Assembly (NCBI RefSeq): GCF_047495875.1
Contig: NC_092461.1
Location: 93,688,431-93,752,430 of the forward strand
Source: Pithys albifrons albifrons
Lineage: Eukaryota; Chordata; Aves; Passeriformes; Thamnophilidae
Length of the DNA stretch: 64,000 nt
Direction: 5' to 3'
In this document: in pieces, positions 36,970-49,882 of the stretch
Layout of the letters: the number at the start of each line of letters is the position of its first letter
How positions within the stretch are numbered: position 1 is the stretch's first letter
Notes under the pieces: generated by a model
Seen by the model: only the letters and a program-made list of their open reading frames with translations
Database searches by the model: none
What the model was told of the DNA's origin: nothing
Translations under genes and position numbers: made by a program

Positions 36970-37231
36970 GATCATCATCTGCACCAGCAAGTTTTTCACC
37001 TTTTACTTTGGACTGGGGGGAACCACATGTGTTTCAGCACAGGGGCTAACAAATCCCATTGTGTTTGTGCCTCAGGGTGCTGGGTTATACTTTTGGGTTT
37101 TGTGGGTTAAACCCAATCTCTCTTTGTGTCACTGCATTTACTGTAATATTTATATTAAATTGTAACTCTGTTTTGTAATCTCTTTTGTATTGGGTTTGTT
37201 TCTCCTGCTGGTTTACCTTTAAACCAGCACA

Positions 37232-39469
37232 ATTTCTTTTAAAAGAAAATATGGTACAGAATGGCCATTTTATCTCTTGCATTCCTGAAGTCTATAACAA
37301 GGCTGTTTTACTGGCTGATGGAGAAAGAAGCTGTGATCAGACACTCAGCAACAGAACCTGAGCCAATAATATTAAACTTTTTTTGCAATATTAATTTTCC
37401 AATAGAATAGGAAGACTTCTTTAGAAATCTAGGATATCCATTACAATTGCATGAAATCTTATACCTCTGAAATTGCTTTATTAGTTACCTTTCTTGGACT
37501 TCATAACAAACCATAAACATTGCACATAAGAGGCTAAAAACTTGTCTTTCTGTGAAATTAAATAAAAATTATACGTCTTTAAATGTGGAATTTAGCTGAG
37601 AAACAGAAATAAGAAACAGAATTAGTTCCTTCACTAAGTTCTATAGAATTAAACTATTGAAGTCCATTAGATTTAAGATTAATAGAAATTTTGAATTTAG
37701 AGAAAAATCTCAAAAGTTCACCTAGATTTTCTGCCATAGGAATATTTGTATGAAATAACTCTCATAATAAAATATTAATGTTTCAGATGTGATGTCTATT
37801 TGCAAAGATTATCTCTGTTCCTAGCAGAAATGGTGATTTTTTTCATGTTCACAATGGTTGTCAGAAACTAGACATACATGAATATTTTAGAGACTATCCT
37901 GCTTCAGAACATAACCCTGTTCCTCTTATTCTAGCCAGAAAACAAAGTTGGCTTATACATTGTGAAGTTTATGCATTTTTTCTTAATGTAAAAAGATATT
38001 GTAAGAGAAGTATTTTATTCTTTCTCAACTTTGCTAAAAGTAATGGACCTCATTCCTAGCCTGCACTGTCAGAAAAATTGAGACTTTAGGTATTTGCCAT
38101 GGAGGGGATATTGTTTAGCTAACACTCTAACTCCTATGCAAGGAACTGTTCTGTGCTTAAGTTACTATTGCAAATAGTAATGTAAAATCCAAGGAACTGT
38201 TCTGTGCTTAAGTTACTATTGCAAATAGTAATGTAAAATCCCACATCTGTTAAAGTAAACCTGTGTTTTTCCAGCAGCTTTGCACACAGATCACTCTTAC
38301 TGTTGGATTGTGTGAGGCAGATGAACTATTAGATGTCAGAATTATGCTGTAATGAGGATATCTTGCTTCCTAACCTAACTTCAGTTATGTTGCAGCAGAA
38401 ATAAAGGATTTAGGCAAAGTGCTAGACCAGTATGAAAGCTTTAATCTAAATCTCAGAGTATAAATGCATCGATTCTTCAATGTTGTTAGTGTGTCATGGT
38501 AAATTTTGCATCGAAGAATGATTATTTCCTGAGATCAGATGTGCGAATCAGATGCTCTTTGAAGATGGGTTGAACCCTGGCTTTAATGGTAACCAAATGT
38601 CAAGATTCCAAATTGTCTCATTATAAGATCTTTTCTCTATTTTAATTCATTGTAATGAGCACCATTTAAAACCATGGATACAGTATTGGATTCTATACAA
38701 GAAGAGCCCTGATGTCCCGCTTTTGAACAAAACACTGTACTTATATTCTTGTAATATTTTGTAGTCTTAGATATTTTGCTAATGAGAAAAAATATTTGTA
38801 AACAACAGAAAAACAGTTATTTGTGTTGAAATATATAAAATTAGTTAAATACACTGTGGCTAGTTGTAGAGTTATACATACATTCTGACCTCAGACTCTT
38901 GATTCTGGATAGAACAGTAATAGCTATTGCCAGCCCATAAAGTGTTTGCGTTTGTGATGATCAATTTGAAAACAGAAACAGGATTTCACCTCTAATCACA
39001 ACTAATTCTTGTTTCTTCTCTTTTGCTCTGCCATTTTCTTTTTCCTTTCTTTCTTTTTCAAGGCATAAACATATATTTTATAAACATATCTTTTAATTTC
39101 TACTCTTTTGCTTGAGGGTATAAAAAGTTTTAAGGAAACATTGGCTGCATGAAAACACCAGGAAACTACACTATAATTTCTTCCCTTCCATCACTGTGGA
39201 GCAGATACTTGATTATTTCACTTGTCAGTTTTCATTAGTGTTTCCAGTGCCACATCCCTTTCCTTAGCTGCTGGAAAAATTCATTGCAGCCAACTGCAGT
39301 TGGGCTTGTGACATTACTGACTACACGGCGCCTGTTTGAGACCAAGAATACATGCAGAAGCAAGATAAAATTCTGTAAACTTTGATTTGTAGGTTTAACT
39401 AGCTTAAGACCACATTCTAAACATTTCATATCCATAAGAGAACCTGAGGAAACTACCTCATGGAAAAAT
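37232..39469. other. Unique AT-rich stretch
   Basis: Apart from the 51-bp duplication at 38139-38240, nothing recognised. Confidence 0.45.
38139..38240. repeat. Perfect 51-bp tandem duplication with internal hairpin
   Basis: Two identical 51-base units lie head to tail (38139-38189, 38190-38240). Each holds the inverted repeat TTACTATT-gca-AATAGTAA. The absence of differences points to a recent duplication or an assembly artefact. Confidence 0.95.
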
Positions 39470-39965
39470 ACAGGCTCAGAAGGATTTCCAGAGATCATCT
39501 GCTATAATCTTCTCTTGACAGTGAGGGCTTATTCAGTGTCTTATCAAATTAATTCTTGAATACTTGCCACAGGGAGGTTCCTTTGGTCAACTTATTCTAA
39601 TTCTCAGTTGTTCCCATTGTGAAGAACTTACTCTTCTGCACAAACTGAATTTACTGCGAAGCAGCTTGTGCTCATTTTCTTTTCTCCTGTTGCCATGCAT
39701 CCTCATAATCAAGGTATCTCCATTTTCTCTGAAACTATCTTTTACATATTGGAAAGCTGTGAATAGGTCCACCTGAGCTTTCCTGTCACATACTGGACCT
39801 CTTCAACCTTTCTTTATATGTCAAGATTTTAATCCTCTCAGTACCTTGCTGGTTCTCTGCTGGACTCTCTCCAATTTGTCTCTTTTGAACTGGGGAGACC
39901 AAAACTGGATGTGGTATTCCAGGTGTGGCCTAACGAGTATCTCAACAGTAATTCTTTCTCTAGGA
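39470..39965 (-). mobile_element. Antisense CR1 3' region
   Basis: On the plus strand this reads as the reverse complement of a CR1 3' end: 'gagatcatctgctataatct', 'tcccattgtgaagaacttac', 'gctggactctctccaatttg', 'ggatgtggtattccaggtgt', 'ggcctaacgagtatctcaac'. The order agrees with a single 5'-truncated, diverged copy inserted on the minus strand. Confidence 0.75.
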
Positions 39966-40000
39966 ACAGAATTAACTTACCAAGAACTAATCTTTGTGGT

Positions 40001-40050
40001 ATTTTATTTTATTTTATTTTATTTTATTTTATTTTATTTTATTTTATTTT
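40001..40050. repeat. (ATTTT)10 pentanucleotide repeat
   Basis: Ten perfect attttt-type pentamers (attt t units) directly downstream of the antisense CR1. Confidence 0.95.
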
Positions 40051-43000
40051 TTTATATTTTAAAATATTATCACATTTTTTAAAACCTCAGGAATAGGGTA
40101 GCAACTGATGAAAAAGAGTAAATCCATTGGCAAACCACAGGCAGTTACAAATTCTCATTCCTATAATAATTTTGGTACAGTTTTTTCTTCTTAATTATAA
40201 GTAGTTGAAAATAGAAAAGCCATAAGAGAAAAAAAGGAGAAAACTTTATTTCAAATTAATACATTAGCTCTTGACTGGTAAACATTTATCCATGTCTTCT
40301 ATGTCAAATGAAGTTGTAATAGACTGCTATTCAGCATTTTTACTCAAATATGGAGAATAACAGCTTTATCAAACAAGGAATTATGTAAAACAAATCCTGA
40401 GATATATCAGTGGAATATACCATGTAAAACATATAGTGTGGAAAAGTTTAGTTATTACATGAGTGTGATTTTGTACAGCAATTTGTGTGTTCACAGGATA
40501 CACATATAAATGATGTTGTAAGCAAGAAATTTGCAGATTGAAAATTTGAGATGTTTGACTGCTTCTTTGACTGCAGAAATGGCTAATCAGCATGACCATA
40601 ATAAATATACATCTAATAAGATAGTTACTGACCAGCTCACTGCTTCCTCTTATGCTTTCCTTAATTTTTTCTGATTTTGTATTTCCTTTGCTATTGGTTT
40701 CCATCTTCCACAGCCTACACAACAGAGAAGCAGAACTTGCCATACAAAAATACTGAAGAACAGCAGGATTTTCTGTTTTTCATAGCAGCTATAAAAAAGG
40801 CCTTTGCTTCAGAGGCTTTGACATAATGTTAATTTGAAGGAGCAGGGAAGTGGAATTTGCGCTGTTTATTTAGTTAGAGATACCCTTTCCTAAGCTGAAC
40901 TACTTGAGATTTTTTTTTAGATTGGATAAAGACAAAAAAGAAAGCTGAAAAATTAACTCTATGGGGAAGGCTTTCTTCTTGATATCCTTTGATAATAAAG
41001 TCAGTGGAGAGCTTTGTTATTTTCTCTTCAAGAGACTGGCTACCTTGTTAAATAGAGCTTTCTCTGTCCAAGCTGCAGTGAGAGGTTAATGTACATGTTC
41101 CTAGGCTCCTCTCTCCTATATTCATTAGTTTTTCAGCTGCTAGGTTTCATAAACCATTAGTATTGGTTCTTAGCAACATTTTTGCAAACAGTTTTGTCTA
41201 GAGAAATCTTATCTAGTGGAAAACTACACTGATGATAGTCTCCTAATGACCTCCAAGAATTTCCCTCAGCCTTCCTGTTTGCAAAGCTGGTATATTATGT
41301 GAAAAGCCCCATTGTTTATTCTGACATTAACAATTTTAGAAAGATATTTTCTACTGAATGTTTCTGGATTGGATTTTCAGTTTTGCTTGCCGACCTGTAA
41401 AAGGCAATGAGATGCCAGAGACCAGTATTTCCAATTTGAAGAGTTCTCATATTTCTAGGAGATGAGTTTTCATATTTTGGAATGTAATCCTTAAAGCACT
41501 ATGTAGAAAAAATTCAAAGGGTACTGCTACCTGACCTGTAAATTAATAACTTGTATGAATTTAAGCAAGTGCTGTAAGTTTCACAAAACTCTATTACAGA
41601 ATTTCCCAATAAAGGAGTACATTTGCTGAGTACCAAAGCTTTCTGCTTAAGAGGTCTCTTCTGTAATTTCCTCTATCTGTTACCTAACTTGGAAGATAAA
41701 AAAACCAAACCAAACCAAAAAACCCAGAAAGCAACATTTGCTTTAGTTTATTGCTTTGGCTCAGGTATTCTCATATTACTGTTGACTGCCACTGAGAACA
41801 GCAGGTGGTAATTTCCAATGGAAACGAGCAGCTACTAGACTATAGACAACCCTCATTTACTTACACCCTTTGCAACCCTACTTGGGAATATTACAAACTG
41901 TAGGCTTTTTCTCATTTGTCCTTGTTTCAGCTGACATTGTCATTCATGACTATACTGTGAGTGTAAATGATGATCTAATGTCACTTCTATAATTACTTGG
42001 CACGCTGAATAAACTGTAATCCTCCTGGGTCAATAACTGGGCTCAGTCTGACATTCAATAAACAAGGTTTGGAGAATTGCTGTAGTTTCATTTTTCTTCT
42101 TCTTTTTTATTTTTTTTTCTTCCTCCTTTCTGGTGCTTTCAGTGAATGCTATTCAGGAGTAGTTCAGGACCACTGAGAAAAGAAAGGAAACAACTGTACA
42201 CAGTGTAAGACTGCTGAAGGGATGTCTGATTTTCAACACTTACAAAGGCCTATCACTTGTAGGGCCCAATTAATCTTCAATGGAATTTTTGAGAATGACT
42301 TTGGGGGGAGTGAGACCCCCCCAGCCTGGAAGGCTGCTCTATGTGTTGCCATGAATCACACTTTTAAGAGCACATATTACAGGTATTGTGACTATGTCTG
42401 TTGGTCACAGTAATCATGAGTTTCATTCTCTCAGTTTTCCTCCAGCCTTCATCTTCAACATTATGGAAACAGCACCTTATAGTACAGAATCATGTCCTAC
42501 GTATGTGTGCCATTGTCCAAGAAAAACAAAACCAACTTGTTGCTCTATTTCTGTCAAACCCAAGAAAGAATTTTTTTGGGGGTAGGATTAATCATGAGGC
42601 AGACACAGCCATCCCTGCAAGAAATGATTAATAAATTAGTATTATGATGAAGCTGAGAAGCAAATGATCAATAAATGGCAAAGGTAAGGAAATAGGCCAA
42701 ACCATCCAAAAGGTGAGGGCTGAGAAAAGTAAATCTGGAACTGCTTCAAGAACTTAACCTTTCAAAAGGGCCTTGCATGACAGAAAAGGTCAGAGTCACC
42801 TTGACTTCTGATCACTATGTCATGTTTTCAGCAAAGAACAGCAGTTGTATTAATGTACACGAAGAAGTGAAAGGGAGAAAAACTGAAAACTGAAGTGGTT
42901 CAGCTGTTGTGTACAGAATTGAAAGGAACAGCAACAAAGTGATCATGGAAAAAATGGTGGATGTAGTCAAGGCATGCATTTTCATGTCAGACACTTTTTA

Positions 43001-43519
43001 TTCAGTCTGAGACCAATATTCCACCATTTTGCAGGACCAGATGGATTTTAGGGACTCTTAGAAGAACCGTTTCCTTTTACAAATCTCTCCTACTAATAGT
43101 ATTTGTATTTACACTTTCAACAGTCATGTTACCTTTCTTGATCAGTGTCTTTGTCAGAAACGTTTCACTGCATTCAAAGTCTGACTCAAATCAGGAAGTG
43201 CAAAGAGAAAACTGTAAGTGGGCAATGAGGAACTGAGAGGATCCAACACCAAAGAGGAAACAGACCTGTGGCAGAAGGAACAGGGACTGAAAGAAGTAAA
43301 GGGGACAGTGCCCTAGGACACCATGCATCTTCAAAATGGTGCAGAAAATTGCATAAATTAACTAAAAATGCTATAACTTTCAATGCATAACTAGTAATAT
43401 TTGCTATTTGTGCTCCTGTGCCCCATCTTTAACAACTCATGCTAGACATATGGAGAATAAAATGAAGTACAGCAATTCTTTGAGAGCTAGAGCCTACATA
43501 AGCCAAGGGCTAAAGCCCA
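40051..43519. other. Unique AT-rich stretch
   Basis: No recognised gene or transposon. The 120-codon minus-strand ORF at 40381-40743 has no recognisable motif. Confidence 0.45.
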
Positions 43520-43684
43520 GAGAGAAGATAGATACCCTATTTCTGGAAACATTCGAAGTCAGATTGGGAGGGGAACTTGATCTAGTTGCGGGTGTCCCTG
43601 CTCAGTGCAGGGGGGTCAGACTATGTAATCCTTAACAACCCTTGAAAGGTCTCTTCCAACCCAAACTATTCTGTGATTCTATGA
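43520..43684 (+). mobile_element. CR1 LINE 3' tail
   Basis: Extreme 3' end of a CR1: 'ggaaacattcgaagtcagat', 'ggtgtccctgctcagtgcag', 'aaaggtctcttccaacccaa', ending in the octamer-type tail 'ttctgtgattctatgat'. Severely 5'-truncated. Confidence 0.85.
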
Positions 43685-44722
43685 TAAACAGCTTGCACTC
43701 CCCTCACACTGATATTTTTTTTTAATTCCATGAAGATACTGTTCAGTGTTTTCAGAAAATTTTTAATTTATCAACAACTGTTTTTTAGCACCAGGGTAAA
43801 TTCATTGCTTTTCCAAGGCCTGTCAGTATGTCAATAATTTTTTTTTCAAATATTTTTGTTATCAGTCTAACAGGTGGCATAGTTCTATATTTGTTTTTCA
43901 TGGAATGATTGAGTTTAATTGTTTTTACTTGCCTTTTTGCATGCAATAAAAATGTTAAAGATACAAAAATGCATGCAATATATAACGATATGTGTTAAAA
44001 CATTATCCAGGCTTTCCTCTCAAAGAACTGTCAACAATACTGCATATATGACTAATATTTAACATTCAGGCTGCACAAACAAAAATATTTTTCTACATAG
44101 CATACCACATAGTGATTTTTTAAAGCATATCTTAGTCTAACAGCTTGACAGCTCTCTCTAATAAATGCCCTTATTAATAATCACTCTATCTATGTCCAGC
44201 TGTCATCTCCCTGACAAGATACTCCTCTAAAGACACTGAAGCATGCAGAAGTGCCAAGTGTATTGGCCTTCATGAGATCTAGGTGACACAAGGTCTTACC
44301 CAAAGAAAGATCTTTCTACACAAGAGCTACACTACAGATGTACTGAGAACAACTCTTTGGAGCTGTGCACTTAACTGGAAGCACACACGCAAGATTATGA
44401 GCCTATTAGCCAGATTTGTACTATGCCACATCCAGAGATACATAAGGTAGGAACACTTGCTGATGTAGATATAGGGTTAGACAGTGCACACTGCCCAGTG
44501 TAATTCTTTGCAAATGTAACAGATTTTTGGAGTGAGGAGAATGGTTTAAATATTTCTTCTGGCAATATATTTGCATCTGATCTACAGCACTGTGTTAGAA
44601 ATCTCAAAGCACTTCTCCATGTTCTTGTTCTCAAGTTGAGATTGTTCAATTGGGTTCAGAGAAACAGAGCTGATTTTTTTCTTTTTGTCCCTACATCTAG
44701 TACCTGTAAGTGCGATCATAAC
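43685..44722. other. Unique AT-rich stretch
   Basis: Nothing recognised. The ORF at 44395-44649 (minus) lacks support. Confidence 0.45.
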
Positions 44723-45296
44723 TGTAGTGGTTTTAGCTAAGCCTCAAATTAGCAGGCTCAGAGAATCTATGTGGACTGGGAGACAGCTCTCACCTGACTG
44801 GGTAACCAAGGAAATATTTCATACCAGATGACGCAAACCTAAGATATGAGTGCAGCAATGGGAGGTGTTTTGTCAGTTCCACCATGGCCGAGGTACAAGC
44901 TGGATGTGGTGCCACTCCTGCCTTGTTGGAGTAGGCCCTGCTGCTGCTGCTGCATTTTGTTTGAGTTCAGGGAAGTAAAAATATTTCGTTGTTACTCTTT
45001 CTGTTTCTTGCTGTGTGTCTTTTGTGGTGCTTATAGATCCAGAGTAATAGAATCTGTTTTTAGTGCGAAGTAGAAAATTGTTGTTATACCTAACTTGTGT
45101 AAGTGTGTGTTATATTGTAGTTTTCTCTTAATTTTCTCTTTTCTGTATAAATACATATAGCTAGTTTAAGCATCAACCTAGTTTGGAGGGGTTTTTTCCC
45201 TCCCCCTCTTTTTCCCTTGGCTGGTTGGTTGCAGGGGGAGGGAACCTTTTCTCTCTGTCTTGGACATTTGGCATTTTGCCAGCTCAATCCAAGACA
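44723..45296 (+). mobile_element. Solo ERV LTR (family II, copy 2)
   Basis: Starts TGTAGTGGTTTTAGCTAAG and ends TCAATCCAAGACA. It is homologous to 21583-22186, most clearly over the last 200 bases ('tgttatattgtagttttctc', 'ctgtataaatacat', 'gaggggttttttccct'). The flanks ataac/atgac look like a decayed 5-bp target duplication. The two copies have different flanks, so they are separate integrations rather than the two LTRs of one provirus. Confidence 0.82.
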
Positions 45297-48200
45297 ATGA
45301 CATATTGCAGATCTGTATTAGACATCACTGTCTTTAGAACTCTGGAATACTTTAGATGGCTTGAACAATTAAAATTTTAAAAAATTACTTCTGAGTTTTA
45401 CAATGGCTGTCATTAAAACATAGGAGAACAGGTGACTGGACAGCACCCTTTGAAAGCAAATAGTGAGACAGCTTGCTTCCTGCATTATACTGAAGGATGC
45501 TTGTTCAATCTCTGTGCACTAACTGCTCACCTTTCTCTGTTTTTTTTTTCCTAGGAAGGTCATGGTTTTTAGAACAACCAAAAATCCCACAAACCAAACC
45601 AAAAATAAAATAAAAACATTTATGTATGACATTGATTTTTTTCTCTAATTTTGTGACCATTTGATATCTTTCTCTAATTCCTGCATCCTTCTTTGGGAAA
45701 ATCAACTGCATCATAAAAAGGTTGCTAAGAGCCTATGTTTCATATTCCCTAGTGTGCAATCAAAGCTTGAAACCAGGGGTGTGTTGCCAGCTGCATCACT
45801 CATTTCTTGCTATGTGCCTGAAGCCAAGGCTGTTCTGAATGTGTGCAGTAACCAGTGAAGTAGCACTCAGGAGAGGCAGAAACCTGAAATGGAGAACTGT
45901 CTGTCTTCAGTCATGAAATGGCAGAACTTATCAGGTTTCACATATTTAACACAGAAACTGGTACCTTATAGGAATGATAAAACACATGGGGGCTGGATAT
46001 TAAGCATCTTTCTACTGGATTGAAAAGCTCAGACCTAAGCCAGATCTGCTTGAGCCAAAATCTGTCATTATTTAGTAGTTGTTCAGTGATCTGTGTAAAG
46101 TGAATTGATAGGTTGATTTAGTTTTTGGAGAAAAGTGAATCATTTGTTTAAAAAAACTTTCTCTGGTAGTCTAAAAAGTGATATCAAAGATTGAAATAAT
46201 CCAGATAATATTTTTTTAAAGCCATTGGAAATTGGAGAAGTGTCCTTAATTTTTTATATATAAGTTTCAGACTATTATCTACTTTTGAAATGTATTAGTA
46301 CTTCATGTTATTTGCCAAATTGCCTGTTTTGGATACAAAATCTTATTTGGAATATTGAAAATAAATGTATTGTTTTCTGTTGTTATCTTGTCCCATCATT
46401 TTTATAGATGACTAATTTGGGGTTACATATTTGGTCTTTAACAAAGAAAGCACAGTGCAGACATAGACAGGAAGCTGAGTGGGGTGCCTGAGACTGGAGA
46501 TTCTGAGAGTCTGGACAGGATTATGTTTCTCATCTCTTCTCTGTAAAATAAGAAGATAACACTCTTGAGAGAAAGGGAGCTCCTACTTGCCTTATTTCAC
46601 TGAGTCTTGTGCCACAGGTTCTGGGTACCAATAGCCTGATCACCAGAGCACTTACAGATCTCTGTTCAGTGGGGAGACTAGTTCAAAAAATAAATTAAAG
46701 GAGAAAGTTTGCATTCTTTTAATTATCAGTCAAACAAAGTCACATCTTTTTAATTGTAACTTTTATTATGTTTTTAAATTTAAGTCTCTCTCTACTTTCT
46801 TTTCCTTTTCTTCCCTATTTATTATTGGACATAATGATCAGTTTCTGCTCCAACATCTGTACCTTTGATAAATTACAGCATTTGTCAAAAAACTGTCATT
46901 TTGTTAATGATGCCCCTGTCTTGAGGCACTTCAATTCTTTTTTGCCTTTCTAGAGAAAACTTATGCTGTGTGCTTGGAAGCACAGCCCTTTTACCTTTCT
47001 ATACCTAAGAGAGTCTAAATAAACACTTCCAATTACAGTAATTTCAAGCAGCACTATTCAGGCCATATGGAACCAGAGTACTGTGTCTTTGCAGGAGCAT
47101 ATTGCTAATTCTTACTTGAGTATTATCCCTCCATTCCAGCAAGGCAGATACTGCAATTTCCTTGCACCATGGAATATCAGGTTGCTTGTGTAACTAAAAG
47201 CCATAATCTATCTTTAAGAAAATAATGCCATAAAAGAACATCTACAGTTTTAGAAAAGTACCAGACCATGACTGAAAAGTGCAGTTTTTAAGAGCTTATG
47301 GCCAATGTTGGTCAGAACCCCCCCACACACAACAAACTAAAAAAGCCCAAACCAAACAAGATAGCCATCTGCAATAGCACCATCTGCTGATCTGTATAAT
47401 TTATTAAAAATTGCCAGCCTCAGACTGAAAACCATACTGCTCATCATGGACACTGTTTATGTACATGTACTTGAAAGGCACTGTCAGTATAAATAGAAAA
47501 TTTTGCAGTAGAAAGAGGCTCATTCTAGCCCATAAGAATTCCATTTTTGTAGAATGGTTAAGAATTGGCAAGAATTCTCTGTGAGATTTAAAATAGGAAT
47601 TACTTCCCCTTGCTTGCATTTTACCTGAAATTAAGATTAAAAATAGGGAGTGTATGTAGTGAGCGGTGCATGAAATTTTCCTGGGAGGGAATTTGTACTC
47701 TGTAGCTTCTTTTCAGAATGTTTTCTCTTAAAATGGAAGACACATATTATGAAAATAGAGATTAGTTCACATTTTGGATTTTGTTACATGGATTAAATTA
47801 CAAATATATTTTCAAGACTGGGTAAACAAAGACAGAATCAGATGGAGTATAAAACATGATACAAAAAAAATTTTTACAAATTCAAAGAAACAGAATGAGG
47901 TGAAATTTTAGTGTTACCAAACTTCGTTATCAGCATCTTTTAAAACAATCAGAGAGGAATGGTGGGTTGTCTTCGGATCAAGTGCATTGTTCCCCAGATG
48001 CTGGTAAAATTAAATGGAGTTACCAAAGAGAGGAATTACACATTTCAATTAATAAGACACAGTATATAAAGAATTTGTAAAGCAAAATAGTTCCTAAGCA
48101 TGGCTCTGGGTCAGCCAATATCAACCACTTCATTCAGCAAACAGTCTTTCTTTAGGACTCTGTTGCAAAGGAGTGAATAAAGAAGAAAAAGTAATATTCA

Positions 48201-48309
48201 GTTAGCATTGGATCTTCTGTCAATACTCAGCCTGCTTTTATATATATATGTATATAAAAGTGTATATATATATATATATATATAAGTATATATACATATA
48301 TATATACCT

Positions 48310-48352
<43 letters not shown>

Positions 48353-48714
48353 AATCTTAGTAAAAGTGTTTTCCTAGAAGACTTAAAATAGTTCCCAGCT
48401 TGTGTCAGATAACCCCCAGGTCAGATTACTGTTTTCTTACTCAGTTTTGGATTCTTGCACAGAAGCAAATCTGAATGGACCTGGGTGATGCATTTCAGAC
48501 AATTATTCACCAGAAATGTGCCTACCTAAATGGAGGACTTCAAGAAGTCCTTTGTGTAAAGCTGAATTATCCAAAAATGCTTAGCCAAAATGACAAAAAG
48601 TGGCAGAAGTGGTGAAAGATGTTTTCAGAACTTCTGAAGTGTTTGTTTTTCACACACTAGTAACAAAAGACAAGGAAATGAAGGATTAGATCCATCAAAT
48701 TAGTACCTCTGATG
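45297..48714. other. Unique AT-rich stretch; TA microsatellite at its right
   Basis: No gene recognised. Ends in the TA-rich tract at 48238-48350. Confidence 0.45.
48238..48350. repeat. Long interrupted (TA)n tract
   Basis: About 110 bases of TA with G and C interruptions; the last pure block is over 30 bases. The composition allows a cruciform. Confidence 0.95.
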
Positions 48715-48808
48715 ACACCATGAACATGAAGCTCATGTTCAACGAGGAAAAGTGCAAGGCCCTGAACCTGGGCCATGATAATCCCAAACAGAAACACAGA
48801 TTGGGGAA
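48715..48808 (+). mobile_element. CR1 copy (outermost element), 5' piece
   Basis: Matches CR1 ORF2: 'catgttcaacgaggaaaagt', 'gcaaggccctgaacctgggc', 'gataatcccaaacag', 'cacagattgggga'. The element stops at the LTR that begins at 48809 and resumes at 50278, where the next CR1 bases follow. It is therefore one CR1 interrupted by later insertions. Confidence 0.75.
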
Positions 48809-49109
48809 TGTAAAGCATCAGGCCTAAACCATACACTTGCCCAGGCACTTTACTTATATGTCAGACTCCAAGAGGTTCCACCCAAGGCTCTTGTAGAGCC
48901 TTTAAATTCTTTAATAACTTAAATCACATAAAGAAAAAAAAAAGAACTATACACTAATTCTCAAGAGACTTCTTTTAATTGAGTGAGGAAATAAGCATTT
49001 TGGCAAAAGGGTTTTACAGGAATAACTAAAAAGAAACATTCCACAAAGACAAGTTTGGGGAAAGGCAAAGCTGGGGGAAGGTTGGGTTCAGAGGCAGGCA
49101 GGATGTGGG

Positions 49110-49842
49110 TATGCTGGTTTAAAGGTAAACTGGCAGGAGAAACAAACCCAACACGAAAGAGATTATAAGTCAGAGTTACAATTTAATAAAAATATTACAA
49201 TAAATGCAATGATACCAACAGAAATTGGTTTTAACCCACAAACCCCAGAACTATAACCCAGAACCCTTTGTTACAAAGAGAATGGCGTTTGTTAGCCCCT
49301 GTGCTGAGATCCACGTGGTTCCTCTGAGTCCAAAGTAAGTGGAAGGGAAATAAACCCCTGTTGGTGCAGATGATAGTTGCACTCTTGTCAAGAGTGGTGG
49401 CCTCCTCCTTTTGAGGTTCTGGTCCTCCTCTGGATCTGATGAGTGGTACCAGAGCTCTCCAATCCCCAAGATTATATTCTCTCTGGTTTAGGTGGAAACG
49501 CCCAGTATGTCCCCCAGGGCAGGAAGTTACACAATGGGTGATCTAACTCTATGAGTCATGGGGTATTTTTGGAATTGTTGCTGGCCCATTAGCAGCATGT
49601 TCCCTCAGGCTGGGTCTGAAGCTACTAATGACTCCCTGGAGGGGAGTTATCATAGCTCCTACCTCACTGGCTTCTTTAACACCCAGCTTGCAGCATGAGG
49701 GGTCAGGTGTGCCCTGAGCAGCTACTGCAAATGGTCCATTGTTAGCAGTTCATGAGAAATGACATAGAGGGAATAGAATACGCAGTTCTGGTCACACCCA
49801 CACAGTGATAAACTGGTTCCACCTTCTCAAATAAGAGCGTGG
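49110..49842 (-). mobile_element. ERV LTR (family IV, copy 2) nested in family V LTR
   Basis: The reverse complement of the LTR at 36483-37231. Shared landmarks on the plus strand are 'atgctggtttaaaggtaaac', 'aaacaaacccaaca', 'ttgttagcccctgtgctgag', 'catggggtatttttggaatt', 'cctgagcagctactgcaaat' and 'gtgataaactggtt'. The hexamer tgtggg lies on both sides (49104-49109 and 49843-49848), a likely target duplication made inside the host LTR's short GTGTGGGAGAG tandem repeats. Confidence 0.85.
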
Positions 49843-49882
49843 TGTGGGAGAGGTGTGGTGTGGGAGAGGTGTGGGGCGGGAG
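49841..49882. repeat. GTGTGGGAGAG short tandem repeat
   Basis: Two and a half units of ggtgtgggaga type within the family V LTR, just at the insertion edge of the nested LTR. Confidence 0.75.

Larger units (their letters stand above)
36483..37231 (+). mobile_element. Solo ERV LTR (family IV, copy 1)
   Basis: Runs from TGTCCTAGTTCAGCAAGC to AAACCAGCACA, with 5-bp flanks acttc/atttc. A TATA box (tatataat, 36846-36853) lies mid-element. Downstream is a 24-bp direct repeat (36922-36945 and 36946-36969), then 'caccagcaagtttt', a T-rich stretch and the 'gtttacctttaaacc' end. The same sequence occurs in inverted orientation at 49110-49842. No retroviral internal region is present. Confidence 0.85.

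Noticed and set aside
40381..40743. 120-codon minus-strand ORF
   Set aside because: No motif and no supporting splice, start or stop context.
21583..45296. A 24-kb provirus bounded by the two family II LTRs
   Set aside because: Each LTR has its own flanking duplication, they differ noticeably, and the interior contains unrelated elements and no retroviral genes.
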